A DNA stretch of 64,000 nt from Streptomyces sp. ADI96-02 (GCF_003846185.1 NZ_ML123034.1:423788-487787), one strand, 5' to 3'. Shown: positions 17,724 through 26,700, numbered from the stretch's first letter. Translations and numbers: made by a program. Notes: a model not told the origin generated them from the letters alone.

Positions 17724-19031
17724 ATGCACGAACCGTCCTCCGCCGCACAGTCCGTCTCCTCCGCTGCCGGCGCGGTCCCGTCCCCGGCGTCCGCCGCGTC
17801 CGCCGCCGACCGGGTCGCGGAGCAGCGGGACCGGGCGGGCGGGCAACCGCGTGCCACCGTCTTCCGCGACGTGCGGCCCTTCGGCGCGGAGCGGCCCGTC
17901 GACCTCACGGTCGTGGACGGCGTGGTCAGCGGCTCCCCCGCGCCGCGCGGAGCCGCGATCGTCGACTGCGCGGGCGGGATCGCGCTGCCCACGCTGGTCG
18001 ACGCCCATATCCACCCGGACAAGACGGCGTGGGGCGAGCCGTGGGTGGTCCGCGACCCGGCGGGCTCCCTCGCCGAGTACACCGCCGAGGACGTGAAGCT
18101 CCACCACGCGCTCCGCACGCCTCTTCACGAGCGCGCCCGGCGTCTGATGGGCCACGCCGTGGCACAGGGCACCCGGGCCATGCGCGCCCATGTCGACGTC
18201 GCGCCCGCCTTCGACCTGGTCGGCGTCGAAGGGGTCGGGGCCGCCCGCGGAGCGCTGCGGCATGCGCTGGACGTCGAGATCGTGGCGTTCCCGCAGCACG
18301 GGGTGGTCCGGACGCCGGGGACGCGGGAGCTGTTGGAGGAGGCCGCGCGCAGCGGCGCGGTCGACCGGGTCGGCGGCATCGACCCGATCGGCTTCGACGA
18401 GGCGCTGGACGAACAGCTCGACATCGTCTTCGGCATCGCCGACCGGCACGGCGTGGGCGTCGACATCCACCTGCACGAGCGGGCCGCGACCGGTCTTCGG
18501 TCCCTGCGCGCGATCATCGCCCGCACGAAGGCGCTGTCCCTCCAGGGCAAGGTCACCGTGAGCCATGTCTTCTGCGTGCCGGGCCTTCCCGAGCGTGAAC
18601 TCGACTCCCTGGCATCTGAGTTGGCGGAGGCCGGGATCTCGCTGACGACGGTGGCGCCTTCCTCGGACCTGGTACTGCCGATCGACCGGCTGCGTGAGCA
18701 CGGGGTCGAGGTGGGTCTCGGCTCCGACGGCGTACGGGACTCCTGGAGTCCGTTCGGCAACGCCGACATGCTGCACCGCTCGCATCTGCTGGCGTGGGTG
18801 CGCGCCGCCCGCCTCGACGAAGAGCTGGAGGCGGCCTTCCGGGCCGGCGCCGACGGCGGAGCGCGGCTCCTCGGCCTTCCGGTGGTCGACCTGAAGCCCG
18901 GTTCGCCGGCCGATTTCCTGCTGGTGCGCGGCGAGTGCCTGCCGCAGGTGGTGGTCGACCTGCCCCGGCGCGAGCTGGTCGTGCGCGCCGGACGGATCGT
19001 CGCCCGGGACGGGGAGCCGGCCGGCCACTGA
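17724..19031 (+). CDS. cytosine deaminase-like amidohydrolase
   Basis: A 435-aa cytosolic enzyme. Motifs parallel E. coli CodA in order: DAHIHPDKTAWG (metal HxH), AHVDVAP, VAFPQHGVV, DIHLHERAA, VSHVFC and SDGVRDSWSPFGNADML (metal Asp and substrate loop). The first 50 residues are a low-complexity Ala/Ser stretch not seen in CodA, so the true start may be downstream, although ATG 17724 has CAAGGAGCC just before it. CodA relatives also include enzymes acting on ring amides and N-substituted amino groups, so cytosine is only one option. It follows the exported amidohydrolase after 64 bp. Confidence 0.87.
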   Translation: MHEPSSAAQSVSSAAGAVPSPASAASAADRVAEQRDRAGGQPRATVFRDVRPFGAERPVDLTVVDGVVSGSPAPRGAAIVDCAGGIALPTLVDAHIHPDKTAWGEPWVVRDPAGSLAEYTAEDVKLHHALRTPLHERARRLMGHAVAQGTRAMRAHVDVAPAFDLVGVEGVGAARGALRHALDVEIVAFPQHGVVRTPGTRELLEEAARSGAVDRVGGIDPIGFDEALDEQLDIVFGIADRHGVGVDIHLHERAATGLRSLRAIIARTKALSLQGKVTVSHVFCVPGLPERELDSLASELAEAGISLTTVAPSSDLVLPIDRLREHGVEVGLGSDGVRDSWSPFGNADMLHRSHLLAWVRAARLDEELEAAFRAGADGGARLLGLPVVDLKPGSPADFLLVRGECLPQVVVDLPRRELVVRAGRIVARDGEPAGH

Positions 19032-19033
19032 CC

Positions 19034-19069
19034 CCGGCGGCCGGGTTCTGTGGGGGACCCGGCCGCCGG
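19034..19069. terminator. bidirectional hairpin terminator
   Basis: A perfect 13-bp stem CCGGCGGCCGGGT / ACCCGGCCGCCGG with a 10-nt loop, between the convergent deaminase-like and acyl-CoA dehydrogenase genes. Confidence 0.8.
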
Positions 19070-19142
19070 TCCCCGCCCCGGGCGGCAGGCGGCCCGGGGC
19101 GGCGGGCAAACGGCGAGGGGAGCCGCGCCGGGTGCGCGACGG

Positions 19143-20861
19143 TTACGGCGTCATCTCGTACGCTCCCGACAGTGCCTCGACCCGCTCCCAGACACGGGCC
19201 GACCGCGCCGCGTCGACGACCGGGCGCCGCACCGCGTCGAGCGCCCAGCGCTGCTGCTCGGCGGTGGCGGAGTCCTTGCCGTGCAGGTCGACAGCGTGTG
19301 CGGAGAAGTCCCGTACGAGCACGGCGAACAGCTCGTCCAGCAGCTCCTCGTCCAGGTCGGTCAGCCGGGCCTGTTCCAGGATCAGCTGGCCGTGGACGAC
19401 GAGCGCGAAGAGCTGGCCCACGGCGAGGAGCAGGTCGAGGTCGCGGCTCTGCTCCTCGTCGGGCGCCGCGGTCCGGACGAACTCGCAGAGCGCGTCCGCC
19501 TGTTCGCGGAAGCGGGCCACGTTCGGCACCTCGGCGTACGCGTCGTAGGCGGCGCGCCAGTCGTGGAACCGTACGGAGCCGAGGCCGCGGGCCGGTCCCT
19601 GCCGGAACAGGAAGGCGTCGTCGGCGGGGTCGAGGCGGGTCGGGACGGCCGGGTGGTCGACCGGGTCCAGCAGGTGGCTGCGCAGGAACTTGAGGATGAG
19701 GGCGAGGTTGACGTGGACCGTGCCCTCCAGCTTGGGCAGGCCCCGGATCTCGACGGCCGCCTGGGCGAAGTAGGTGTCCTTCTCGAAGCCCTTGGCGGCG
19801 ATCACGTCCCACATCAGGTCGATGACCTTCTCGCCCTCCGTGGTGACCTTCATCTTCGTCATCGGGTTGAACAGCAGATAACGGCGGTCGTCGGGGCCGG
19901 CCGACCGGAAGTAGTCGACGGCGCGGTCACTGAACAGCTTCATCCCGACCAACCGCACGTAGGCGTCGGTCAGTTCGCGGCGCACATGCGGGAAGGCGGT
20001 GACGGGCCGGCCGTAGAGGACGCGTCGGGAGGCGTGGGTGACGGCCTCGTACATCGCGTGCTCGCAGATGCCGATCGAGGCGGTGCAGAGGTTGAACTTG
20101 CCGACGTTGACGGTGTTGAGCGCGGCGTCGAAGGCGGCGCGGCCGGTGTGGAGGACGTCGGCGGGGGACACCGGGTAGTCGGCCAGCCGGAACTCGCTGA
20201 CGTACTTGGAGGAGTCGACGACGTTCCGCACGAGGTGGTACGCCGGGTGGCGGCTGTCCGCGGCGAAGAAGACGTAGCCGTCGGGGCCCTCGACGTCGGT
20301 GCGCCGGCCGAAGACGGAGACGAGTCCGGCCGCGTTGCCGTTGCCGATGTAGTACTTGGAACCGGTGGCCCGGAAGCCGCCGTCGCCGTCCGGCTCCAGC
20401 AGCATGTCGGTGGAGTAGATGTCGGCCCCGTGGGCCCTCTCCGACAGTCCGAAGGCGAACACCTCTCCCAGGGAGAGGAGTTGCGCGGCACGGGCGCGGG
20501 CGTCGGCGTTGTCGCTCTGCCAGACGGGCCCGAGGCCGAGGATGGTCACCTGCCAGGCGTACCAGTAGTCGAGGCCGTAGAACCCGAAGATCTCATTGAG
20601 GGCGGCGATCCGCGCGGTGTCCCAGCGCTGGTCGTCCCGCTCCCCGGCGGCGGCCGGGGTGAGGAAGGTGGCGAACAGGCCCTCCTTCGCGGAGAACTCC
20701 AGGAAGTCGCCCAGCCAGGCGCGGGAGCGGTAGTCCTCGATGATCCGCCGCTTGCCCCGCTCCTCGAACCAGTCGACGGTGGCGCGCAGCAGCCTGCGGG
20801 TCTCCGGGTCGAAGTGCCGCGGGTCGTAGGTGCGCGGGTTGAAGAGCAGGGAGTCGGCCAT
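19143..20861 (-). CDS. acyl-CoA dehydrogenase/oxidase family flavoprotein
   Basis: A 572-aa member of the acyl-CoA dehydrogenase/oxidase superfamily, longer than the 380-aa dehydrogenases and closer to acyl-CoA oxidases or the two-domain group. The FAD/substrate region has FAFGLSERAHGADIYST and GSKYYIGNGNAAGLVSVFGR (about 150-190); the C-terminal helical half has HASRRVLYGRPV and YYLLFN-type residues, then KVIDLMWDVIAAKGFEKDTY. The conserved acidic catalytic base cannot be placed with certainty. It lies 130 bp downstream of a PadR regulator on the same strand. Confidence 0.85.
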   Translation of the reverse strand: MADSLLFNPRTYDPRHFDPETRRLLRATVDWFEERGKRRIIEDYRSRAWLGDFLEFSAKEGLFATFLTPAAAGERDDQRWDTARIAALNEIFGFYGLDYWYAWQVTILGLGPVWQSDNADARARAAQLLSLGEVFAFGLSERAHGADIYSTDMLLEPDGDGGFRATGSKYYIGNGNAAGLVSVFGRRTDVEGPDGYVFFAADSRHPAYHLVRNVVDSSKYVSEFRLADYPVSPADVLHTGRAAFDAALNTVNVGKFNLCTASIGICEHAMYEAVTHASRRVLYGRPVTAFPHVRRELTDAYVRLVGMKLFSDRAVDYFRSAGPDDRRYLLFNPMTKMKVTTEGEKVIDLMWDVIAAKGFEKDTYFAQAAVEIRGLPKLEGTVHVNLALILKFLRSHLLDPVDHPAVPTRLDPADDAFLFRQGPARGLGSVRFHDWRAAYDAYAEVPNVARFREQADALCEFVRTAAPDEEQSRDLDLLLAVGQLFALVVHGQLILEQARLTDLDEELLDELFAVLVRDFSAHAVDLHGKDSATAEQQRWALDAVRRPVVDAARSARVWERVEALSGAYEMTP

Positions 20862-20991
20862 GAGGGGTGGAGGTGCCTTCCGTGAGTGAGGGTGTGGTGG
20901 CGCGGGGCTCGTCGCGGCGCCGGGACGGGGACCGGCGCGGGCGTTCCGACGACGCGTCGAGGGGCCGCGGCCGTCGTCGCGCGCGCCAGGG

Positions 20992-21564
20992 TTACGGGAC
21001 GGGCCCGGCCCGGAGCCGGTGGAGGGTGGCGAGGACGTCGTCGAGCCAGGCGATCGTCATGCGCTCGAAGGCGATACCGCCCCGCAGCACGACGTGCTGC
21101 AACTCCCTCCCGGCGTCCGGCGTTTCGGACGGGGCGGCCGGGTCCGACCCCGGGAAGTCGCGCCGCTCCCCGGCGAGGTAGCGGGCGAGCCGGTCCCGGT
21201 GTTCCTGGTGGTGGCGTTCGACCTCGCGGATCAGCGCCGCCGGGTCGTCGAAGGCCGCTCCGCGGATCTTCACGGCCAGGTCGTGCCGCAGGCTCTCCGG
21301 TTCGATGGGCTTGTGCAGCCATGCCGACAGGGCGGTGCGGCCCGGGGCCGCGACGGAGTACTCCTTCTTGTCCGGCCGGCCCTGCTGCCGCACCTCGCGG
21401 ACGATGAGCCTGCCATCGGCCTCCATCCGGCCCAGAACGCGGTAGATCTGCTGGTGGGTCGCGGTCCAGAAGTACCCGATGGACCGCTCGAACCGCCGGG
21501 CCAGCTCGTAGCCGGATCCCGGCTTCTCCAGCAGCGACACGAGGATCGCGTGTTCGAGCGCCAT
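20992..21564 (-). CDS. PadR family transcriptional regulator
   Basis: A 190-aa PadR-type repressor with the N-terminal winged helix (MALEHAILVSLLEKPGSG, ATHQQIYRVLGRMEADG, then KKEYSVAAPG) and a C-terminal Vir/PadR helical domain (about 95-185). A 16-bp palindrome lies 15 bp before the start codon, likely autoregulation. The closest same-strand neighbour is the acyl-CoA dehydrogenase, so both may form an operon under this operator. The inducer is unknown, although PadR members often sense phenolics or drugs. Confidence 0.92.
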   Translation of the reverse strand: MALEHAILVSLLEKPGSGYELARRFERSIGYFWTATHQQIYRVLGRMEADGRLIVREVRQQGRPDKKEYSVAAPGRTALSAWLHKPIEPESLRHDLAVKIRGAAFDDPAALIREVERHHQEHRDRLARYLAGERRDFPGSDPAAPSETPDAGRELQHVVLRGGIAFERMTIAWLDDVLATLHRLRAGPVP

Positions 21565-21578
21565 GCCGCGATCCTGCT

Positions 21579-21594
21579 ATGCAACTCGTTGCAT
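21579..21594. promoter_or_regulatory. PadR operator palindrome
   Basis: ATGCAAC-TC-GTTGCAT, perfect 7-bp arms, 15 bp upstream of the PadR start. It matches the ATGCAAC/GTTGCAT-type dyads known for PadR-family repressors. Confidence 0.8.
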
Positions 21595-21603
21595 GGACAA
21601 GCC

Positions 21604-21641
21604 GGGGCGGCCGGGTGAGACGCGGCTCACCCGGCCGCCCC
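21604..21641. terminator. hairpin terminator
   Basis: A perfect 16-bp stem GGGGCGGCCGGGTGAG / CTCACCCGGCCGCCCC with a 6-nt loop. It lies downstream of the PNPOx-type gene (which runs leftward) and upstream of padR, insulating the two. Confidence 0.85.
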
Positions 21642-21668
21642 TGGTGGGCGTCATCGGGCGTGCCGGCC

Positions 21669-22352
21669 TCAGGGCCAGAGAAGGCGTCGCTCCCAGCCCG
21701 TCGGCGTCCGGGCGAAGGACAGGCGGGTGTGGTTGCGTCCCGGGTCCGCCTGCCAGAACTCGACCTCGACCGGGGCCAGGGTGTACAGGGTCCACTCCTC
21801 CGCCACCAGGCCGGGCTCCCGCTCGACGCGCCCGAGTGACCGGGCCATGGCCGCGTCGCGCTCCGCCAGGTCGCCCACCGGCCCGCTCTGCCGCCCGAGC
21901 AGGGCCTCGGCCCGCGCCCCCGGCGAACGCGCCAGGAAGTCCTCGGCGCTCCGCTCGGCCGGTTCGGCGGTCACCGGACCGCGCACCCGGACCTGGCGGC
22001 CCTGCCGGGGCCAGTGGAAGGTCAGCGCCGCCTGCGGCCGGTCCGCGAGCTGCCGTCCCTTCGGGCTCAGGCCGTGGACGGCGAACTGCCATCCCGCCGC
22101 GTCCAGGTTCTTCAGGATCAGCACCCGCGCCCAGGGCCGGCCCTCGGCGTCGACCGTCGAGAGCGTCATCGCGTGCGGTTCCGGGACCCCGTCCTGGACC
22201 GCCCGCTGCAGCCAGGTGACGAACAGCTCCACCGGATCGTCCGGCGACTCCTCCGGGTCGAACGACGGCAGCGGCCCGGCGAAGACATCCAGTCCCCGCA
22301 GCCACGCGCGTACGTCGCCCGCCTTCCGTGCTCGTTCCTCTGCTCCGGCCAT
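21669..22352 (-). CDS. pyridoxamine 5'-phosphate oxidase-like FMN protein
   Basis: A 227-aa protein with the PdxH layout: VELFVTWLQRAVQDGVPEPH, then MTLSTVDAEGRPWARVLILKN (FMN phosphate binding), WQFAVHGLSPKGRQLADRPQ, LTFHWPRQGRQVRVRG, and the C-terminal dimer domain ending FARTPTGWERRLLWP. PdxH normally ends in a RLxP motif; here RLLWP retains it. Real PdxH converts PNP/PMP to PLP. Some Streptomyces paralogues act on other substrates, and an extra PdxH elsewhere cannot be excluded. Confidence 0.87.
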   Translation of the reverse strand: MAGAEERARKAGDVRAWLRGLDVFAGPLPSFDPEESPDDPVELFVTWLQRAVQDGVPEPHAMTLSTVDAEGRPWARVLILKNLDAAGWQFAVHGLSPKGRQLADRPQAALTFHWPRQGRQVRVRGPVTAEPAERSAEDFLARSPGARAEALLGRQSGPVGDLAERDAAMARSLGRVEREPGLVAEEWTLYTLAPVEVEFWQADPGRNHTRLSFARTPTGWERRLLWP

Positions 22353-22371
22353 CTCCGCCTCCGGTCGTCCG

Positions 22372-23088
22372 TCAGGGGTTCCCGTCCGGCTCCTCCTGGT
22401 GGGAGTAGCGCTGCTCCCGCCAGACGTCGCCGATCCGGTGGTATCCGCGCTCCTCCCAGAAGCCTCGCCGGTCCTCGGTCAGGTACTCCAGTGAGCGCAG
22501 CCACTTGGGACCCTTGTAGCCGTAGAGGTGGGGGACGACGAGGCGGAGGGGGGCGCCGTGCTCGGCCGTGAGCGGATCCCCCTGGTGGTGCGTGGCCAGC
22601 AGCGACCGGCGCGAGGTGAGGTCGCACAGGCGGAGGTTGGCGCCGTAGCCGTACTCCGCCCAGGCCATCACCTGCGTCACCCGGGGCGCGGGCGGCACCA
22701 GTTCGAGCATCAGCCGCGCGGGAACGCCGAACCACTCGTGCCCGGTGGAGGTCGGCCCGGTCGCGCAGTGCAGGTCGGCGACGACCGTGGTGTGCGGGAG
22801 CAGACTCAACTCCTCCAGGTTCCAGCGGTGTTCGTCGCCGTCGGCGGTGGCTCCGGTGATCCGCAGATCCCACCGTTCGGGGCGGAAGCGGGGCACCGGA
22901 CCGTAGTGCGAGACCGGCCATCCCCGGACCAGGTGCTGCCCCGGCGGGAGCAGCGCTCCCTCCTCGGTCCGGGTCCCTCGGTCACCGCCCGCCACGCCCC
23001 GCCTCCCGCTCTCCACCGCGCTCCCGCCCTCCACGCCCGGCGTCCTGGCAGGCGCATCTGCCGGGCGGTCCACCTCATCGCCTGACAC
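22372..23088 (-). CDS. molybdopterin-dependent oxidoreductase (sulfite oxidase family)
   Basis: About 238 aa with the sulfite-oxidase/YedY molybdopterin fold. The likely Mo-ligand Cys is in VADLHCATGP, preceded by LRITGAT and followed by STGHEWFGVPARL, GYGANLRL and LVVPHLYGYKGPKWL, which is the pterin-binding end. Start is uncertain: the frame opens at TTG 23112, GTG 23088 is used here, and GTGs further in are preceded by purine-rich sequence. There is no signal peptide, heme or membrane domain, so the electron partner is unknown. It lies immediately upstream of the PNPOx-type gene (19-bp gap), suggesting co-transcription. Confidence 0.85.
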   Translation of the reverse strand: MSGDEVDRPADAPARTPGVEGGSAVESGRRGVAGGDRGTRTEEGALLPPGQHLVRGWPVSHYGPVPRFRPERWDLRITGATADGDEHRWNLEELSLLPHTTVVADLHCATGPTSTGHEWFGVPARLMLELVPPAPRVTQVMAWAEYGYGANLRLCDLTSRRSLLATHHQGDPLTAEHGAPLRLVVPHLYGYKGPKWLRSLEYLTEDRRGFWEERGYHRIGDVWREQRYSHQEEPDGNP

Positions 23089-23229
23089 AGAGCGTCGCGA
23101 ACGATCGTACAACTCGCATCTGCGGGATCAGGCGGCGCGGCAGCGGCCGGCCGGCCGCTCCCGGTCATGCCTCGGGCGGGCCCCGGCCGGGCGGGTGCCG
23201 ACCGGATCAGCGCTCGCGAGCCGGTCTCG

Positions 23230-23919
23230 TCAGCCGAGGTCCAGCAGTTCCTCGTGGAAGCCGCCGAAGCCGCGGTCCGGGTCCACCAGGTGGATCTCCA
23301 GGATCCAGTGGCAGACGCGTCCGGCGCGGTCGAGGCGGCGCAGCGGGGTCTCGTTTCCGGGGGTGACGTAGGACTCGACGTCCGCACCGTCGATCTTCTC
23401 GTGCGGGAACTCGCCCACCGGGTGGCCGGCGTGCCAGCCGCCCAGCCGCCAGCCGCGTTCGACGGCGAGCCGGTCGACTTCCGCGTACAGCGCCGCCCCG
23501 GTGATGGCGGGATCGGCCTCGAAGGCGCGGCGGCCGGCCGCGAAGACCTCGGGGAGGTCGTCGCGCAGACGGTGTTTGACCGGGTCGTCACCGAGGACGA
23601 AGGTGCGGCCGTAGTCGGCCTCCCACTCCTCGAAGATCGGGCCGAAGTCGGCGAAGGCGATGTCGTCCTCGCCGATGGTCCGGTCCGGGGGGTTCTCCTT
23701 GTACGGGTGGAGGGTGTTCGGACCCGAGCGCACGATGCGCTTGTGCCAGTGGCGGGTGGGGCCGAACATCTCGTTCGCCAGATCCCGGACCGCGTCGCTC
23801 ACGGCCCGCTCCCCCCGGCCCGGCGCGACCAGTCCTCGTGTCTCGACCTCGGCGAAGAGCTCGGCGGCCTTGGCCTGGGCTTCCAGCAGGCTCCGGGTGC
23901 GGCCGACTTCGGTGGTCAT
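23230..23919 (-). CDS. M24 family metallopeptidase (Xaa-Pro aminopeptidase-like)
   Basis: A 229-aa pita-bread-fold protein lacking the N-terminal domain of full aminopeptidase P. The five dinuclear metal ligands can be placed: Asp in DIAFADFGP, Asp in EADYGRTFVLG, His in GWHAGHPVGEFPHE, Glu in CHWILEIHLVD, and Glu in FGGFHEELLDL at the extreme C terminus. ATG 23919 has GGGGGGACGC upstream. It may be a small dipeptidase or a non-peptidase M24 enzyme. Confidence 0.87.
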   Translation of the reverse strand: MTTEVGRTRSLLEAQAKAAELFAEVETRGLVAPGRGERAVSDAVRDLANEMFGPTRHWHKRIVRSGPNTLHPYKENPPDRTIGEDDIAFADFGPIFEEWEADYGRTFVLGDDPVKHRLRDDLPEVFAAGRRAFEADPAITGAALYAEVDRLAVERGWRLGGWHAGHPVGEFPHEKIDGADVESYVTPGNETPLRRLDRAGRVCHWILEIHLVDPDRGFGGFHEELLDLG

Positions 23920-24039
23920 GCGTCCCCCCATGGGTCGAAGGTCCGGTTCAGGGCGAAAGGCGGGACCGGACCGTGCCGACCGTAGGCGGCCCCTGCGGGC
24001 CGGGCAACCACGTCTCGGTCCGTGTCGCCGCACGACCAT

Positions 24040-24058
24040 CTATACACCTTACGTATAG
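24040..24058. promoter_or_regulatory. inverted repeat in divergent promoter region
   Basis: CTATAC-ACCTTAC-GTATAG, perfect 6-bp arms, in an AT-richer patch between the M24 peptidase and the DUF6518 gene. It could be a repressor site or overlap a -10 box; no regulator gene is adjacent. Confidence 0.45.
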
Positions 24059-24094
24059 TGCGTGGTCCGCCAGCAGGACGATCCCGGAGGCATC

Positions 24095-24766
24095 ATGACG
24101 ACCACCAGCACCAGCACCAGCACCAGCACCAGCACCACGATCGATTCCGTGGGGACACCGGGGTGGCAGCCCGCGGCCACCCCGGTCGCGGTGGCGCTGG
24201 CGTGCGGCCTGGCGCTCGGCGTCCTCACCAACCTGGGCCAGGGCGTCCTCCCGGGCGCCTGGAACCAGATCGCCAATTCCGCTGCCGCCTGGACCGTTGT
24301 CGCGTTCGCCGCCGGGGCGCTGCTGAAACGGTCGGGCTCTCCGCGCCGTGCCGCGATCGCCGGCCTGTGCGCGGAGGCCGGGCTGGTCGTCGGATACTAC
24401 GGCTACGCCGAATTCGGCCGCTCCGGCGCGGGTTCCCTCTTCTTCCCGCTCGTCTGGCTCGCCATGGCGTTCGTCGCGGGTCCCCTCTTCGGCGTCGCGG
24501 GCCTGTGGTGGCGCGGGGAGAGCCCGTGGCGACGCGTAACCGCCCTGGCCGCACTGGCCGGACTCTTCGGCATGGAGGGCATCATGTACGCCTGGACCCT
24601 CCACTACGCCCCGCAGGCGTGGGCCTGCCTCGCGGCCTTCCTGCTGGTTCCGCTGCTCATGGCCCGCAGCCATCGGGAGCGCGGCCTGGCCCTGCTGGCC
24701 GCCGTGCCCTGCGCCCTGCTCGCCCACGCGCTCGTGACGATACCCCTGAACTCCCTCTCCGTCTGA
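24095..24766 (+). CDS. DUF6518 family integral membrane protein
   Basis: A 223-aa membrane protein with six to seven hydrophobic helices from about residue 30 to 220. The pattern VLTNLGQGVLPGAWNQIANS and a charged GESPWRRV loop matches a family of unknown function common in actinomycetes. The N terminus is encoded by about six tandem ACCAGC hexamers giving alternating Thr-Ser residues, a potentially variable tract. ATG 24095 follows CCCGGAGGCATC. No function can be assigned. Confidence 0.85.
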   Translation: MTTTSTSTSTSTSTTIDSVGTPGWQPAATPVAVALACGLALGVLTNLGQGVLPGAWNQIANSAAAWTVVAFAAGALLKRSGSPRRAAIAGLCAEAGLVVGYYGYAEFGRSGAGSLFFPLVWLAMAFVAGPLFGVAGLWWRGESPWRRVTALAALAGLFGMEGIMYAWTLHYAPQAWACLAAFLLVPLLMARSHRERGLALLAAVPCALLAHALVTIPLNSLSV

Positions 24767-24913
24767 GCCGGACCACGCCGCCGCCTGGGCCCTGGCCCGC
24801 TCACCCGTCAACCATCGCCCCCTCACCCCCCTTTCGGGTGAACGTCGGCGCGGCGAGAGGATCACGCAGCGGGGTGGGCAGTCTCCGGGCGACCCATCGT
24901 GGAGGGGGAGGTC

Positions 24914-25981
24914 GTGGGAGTTTCGCGCGAGTACGGGCGTGCCATCAGCCAAGGTCCGACACCGGCCGACGTGGCGGGGGCGCCCGCCCTGCCGTATCCG
25001 AGCGGCTGGTCCGCGCTGGCCTTCTCTCACGAGCTGCGGCCGGGTGCGGTGCTGACCCGGCCGCTGGCGGGACAGGACGTCGTGCTCTACCGGCTCGGTA
25101 CCGGAGCGCTGCGCGCCGTACGGCCGTACTGCCCGCACCTGGGCGCCCATCTCGGCCTGGCGAAGGTGGAGGGGGAGGATCTCACCTGCCCGTTCCACTT
25201 CTTCTCGTTCGGCCCGGACGGCACGTGCGTGCGCACCGGATACGGCACTCCGCCGCCGCGCTCCCCGCTGACGCAGTTGCCCGTACTGGAGGTGAACGGC
25301 GCGGTGTTCGTCTGGCGGCACCACGACGGCCGGGAGCCGGACTGGTCGATTCCCGCGTGGCACGAGATCGGCCACCGGCCCGCCCGTACCGCCGCCTGGG
25401 AGCTCGCGGGAAACGTCCAGGAGGTCATCGAGAACTCGGTCGACCTCGGGCACTTCGCCACCCTGCACGGTTGGGCCAAGGCCGAGATCGGCGGACCGGT
25501 GGCCTATGACGACGCCGCGTTCCACGTGTCCATGCGCGCCCACGAGACGGCCCCGATGGTGGGCGACTTCACCGTCGACGTTCGGGTGGACGGCTACGGG
25601 CTCGCCTGCCTGCACGCCGATGTGCACACCCCGCGCTTCGGACTGCGGATGTGCACGATGGTGATGCCGACGGCGATCGCGCCCAACCGTATGCAGTTCC
25701 GTCAGTTGAACCGCATCGCCTTCGCCGAACCCGCCCGGCTGCCGCCTCCGCTCGCCCGGGCGGTCAGCAGGAGCGCGGCCCGTCTTCTGGACCGGGCCGT
25801 CTTCCGGTCGAGTTGCGAGTTCACCGCCGCCGATTTCCCCATCTGGCACCACAAGCAGTACCAGCAGCCGCCCCGGCTCGCTCCCGGCGACGGCCCGATC
25901 GGCCCGTTCCGGCGCTGGGCCCGACGGTTCTATCCCGGGCCGGCCGCCAGGAGCGGCGCTGAGGCCGCCCCGCCGGCGTGA
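24914..25981 (+). CDS. Rieske [2Fe-2S] non-heme iron oxygenase
   Basis: A 355-aa ring-hydroxylating-type oxygenase. The Rieske cluster motif C-x-H...C-x-x-H is in PYCPHLGAHL and CPFHFFSF (about residues 77-105). The mononuclear iron site is in ENSVDLGHFATLHG (about 180-192, Asp/His/His). The overall layout recalls KshA/cholesterol-7-desaturase-like (DAF-36/Neverland) steroid oxygenases. GTG 24914 is preferred over GTG 24899 because GGAGGGGGAGG lies 3-13 nt upstream. No reductase or ferredoxin gene is adjacent, so electrons must come from elsewhere. Confidence 0.9.
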   Translation: MGVSREYGRAISQGPTPADVAGAPALPYPSGWSALAFSHELRPGAVLTRPLAGQDVVLYRLGTGALRAVRPYCPHLGAHLGLAKVEGEDLTCPFHFFSFGPDGTCVRTGYGTPPPRSPLTQLPVLEVNGAVFVWRHHDGREPDWSIPAWHEIGHRPARTAAWELAGNVQEVIENSVDLGHFATLHGWAKAEIGGPVAYDDAAFHVSMRAHETAPMVGDFTVDVRVDGYGLACLHADVHTPRFGLRMCTMVMPTAIAPNRMQFRQLNRIAFAEPARLPPPLARAVSRSAARLLDRAVFRSSCEFTAADFPIWHHKQYQQPPRLAPGDGPIGPFRRWARRFYPGPAARSGAEAAPPA

Positions 25982-26445
25982 CGGCGGCGGCCCTCCGCCG
26001 GACCGGTGGCCGAGGGGTCGCACTCCCGAATCCGCCGGGCACGCCGGGCACGCCGGGCACGCCGGGCACGCGACGGTACGTGCACTCACCACGTAGGCGC
26101 GGACCGATGCGACCGCGGCGGGCACCCGCTCCCCCGGTTGCGGCCCTCCCGGCGGCGGGTTTGAGTGTGAGTGTCCCTCCCGCACCGGGAGCGCCGTGTC
26201 CAGAAGGCTCCCCGGCGACGGGACTAGCCGACACGATCGCGGCCGACGGCCCCCGGAGAGCGGCGGGCACGCCACGCGCACAGGTCCGTCCGTCGGGCAG
26301 CGACGGTGTCGACGGCGAGGCGCCGGTGTCGAGCGCACGGCCATCCGCCTTTCCCCTCCGCTCAAGCGGTCGGGTCCAGGACAGCGGTCGGGCCGACAAG
26401 GCATCCGCTCCACGATGGCGTCCGCATGGCCTTGAGGAGAAGGCG
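25982..26445. other. 464-bp intergenic region with 9-bp tandem repeat
   Basis: No convincing gene. GCCGGGCAC occurs four times in tandem at 26034-26069. The rest shows no clear hairpin terminator. An open frame crossing it would encode a Pro-Gly-Thr repeat but has non-genic codon structure. Confidence 0.5.
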
Positions 26446-26628
26446 ATGGCTCATCACCACAAGTCCAACCAAGCGGTCGAAGGGGATCCGGAGCACGGTC
26501 ACAGCCGCGGCATGCCACGCCGCCCCGACGCCGAGGAGCTCGACCGGCGCACCGAGGAGGAACGGCAGGAGGCGCGCTGGCCCGTGGATCCCGGTGCGGC
26601 CGACGACGGCGACGGGAAGCGGCGCTGA
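26446..26628 (+). CDS. small hydrophilic protein of unknown function
   Basis: A 60-aa, very charged protein (His-rich start MAHHHKSNQ, middle PRRPDAEELDRRTEEERQEA). ATG 26446 has a good GAGGAGAAGGCG ribosome binding site. Disordered and highly hydrophilic, like small osmotic or stress-induced Streptomyces proteins. The next gene, an ion antiporter, is convergent. Function not recognised. Confidence 0.7.
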   Translation: MAHHHKSNQAVEGDPEHGHSRGMPRRPDAEELDRRTEEERQEARWPVDPGAADDGDGKRR

Positions 26629-26700
26629 GGGACGAAGCGGCGCTGAGACACGAAGCGGCACCCGGGAACCGGACCCGGCCCGCCGACGCACCGAGGAAGG

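Noticed and set aside
24040..24058. PadR or TetR operator for a neighbouring regulator
   Set aside because: No regulator gene is adjacent, so I list only an unassigned inverted repeat.
25978..26628. Open frame with Pro-Gly-Thr repeats that continues into the 60-aa gene
   Set aside because: The repeats come from a 9-bp DNA repeat in an intergenic region; a good ribosome binding site supports the internal ATG 26446 instead.
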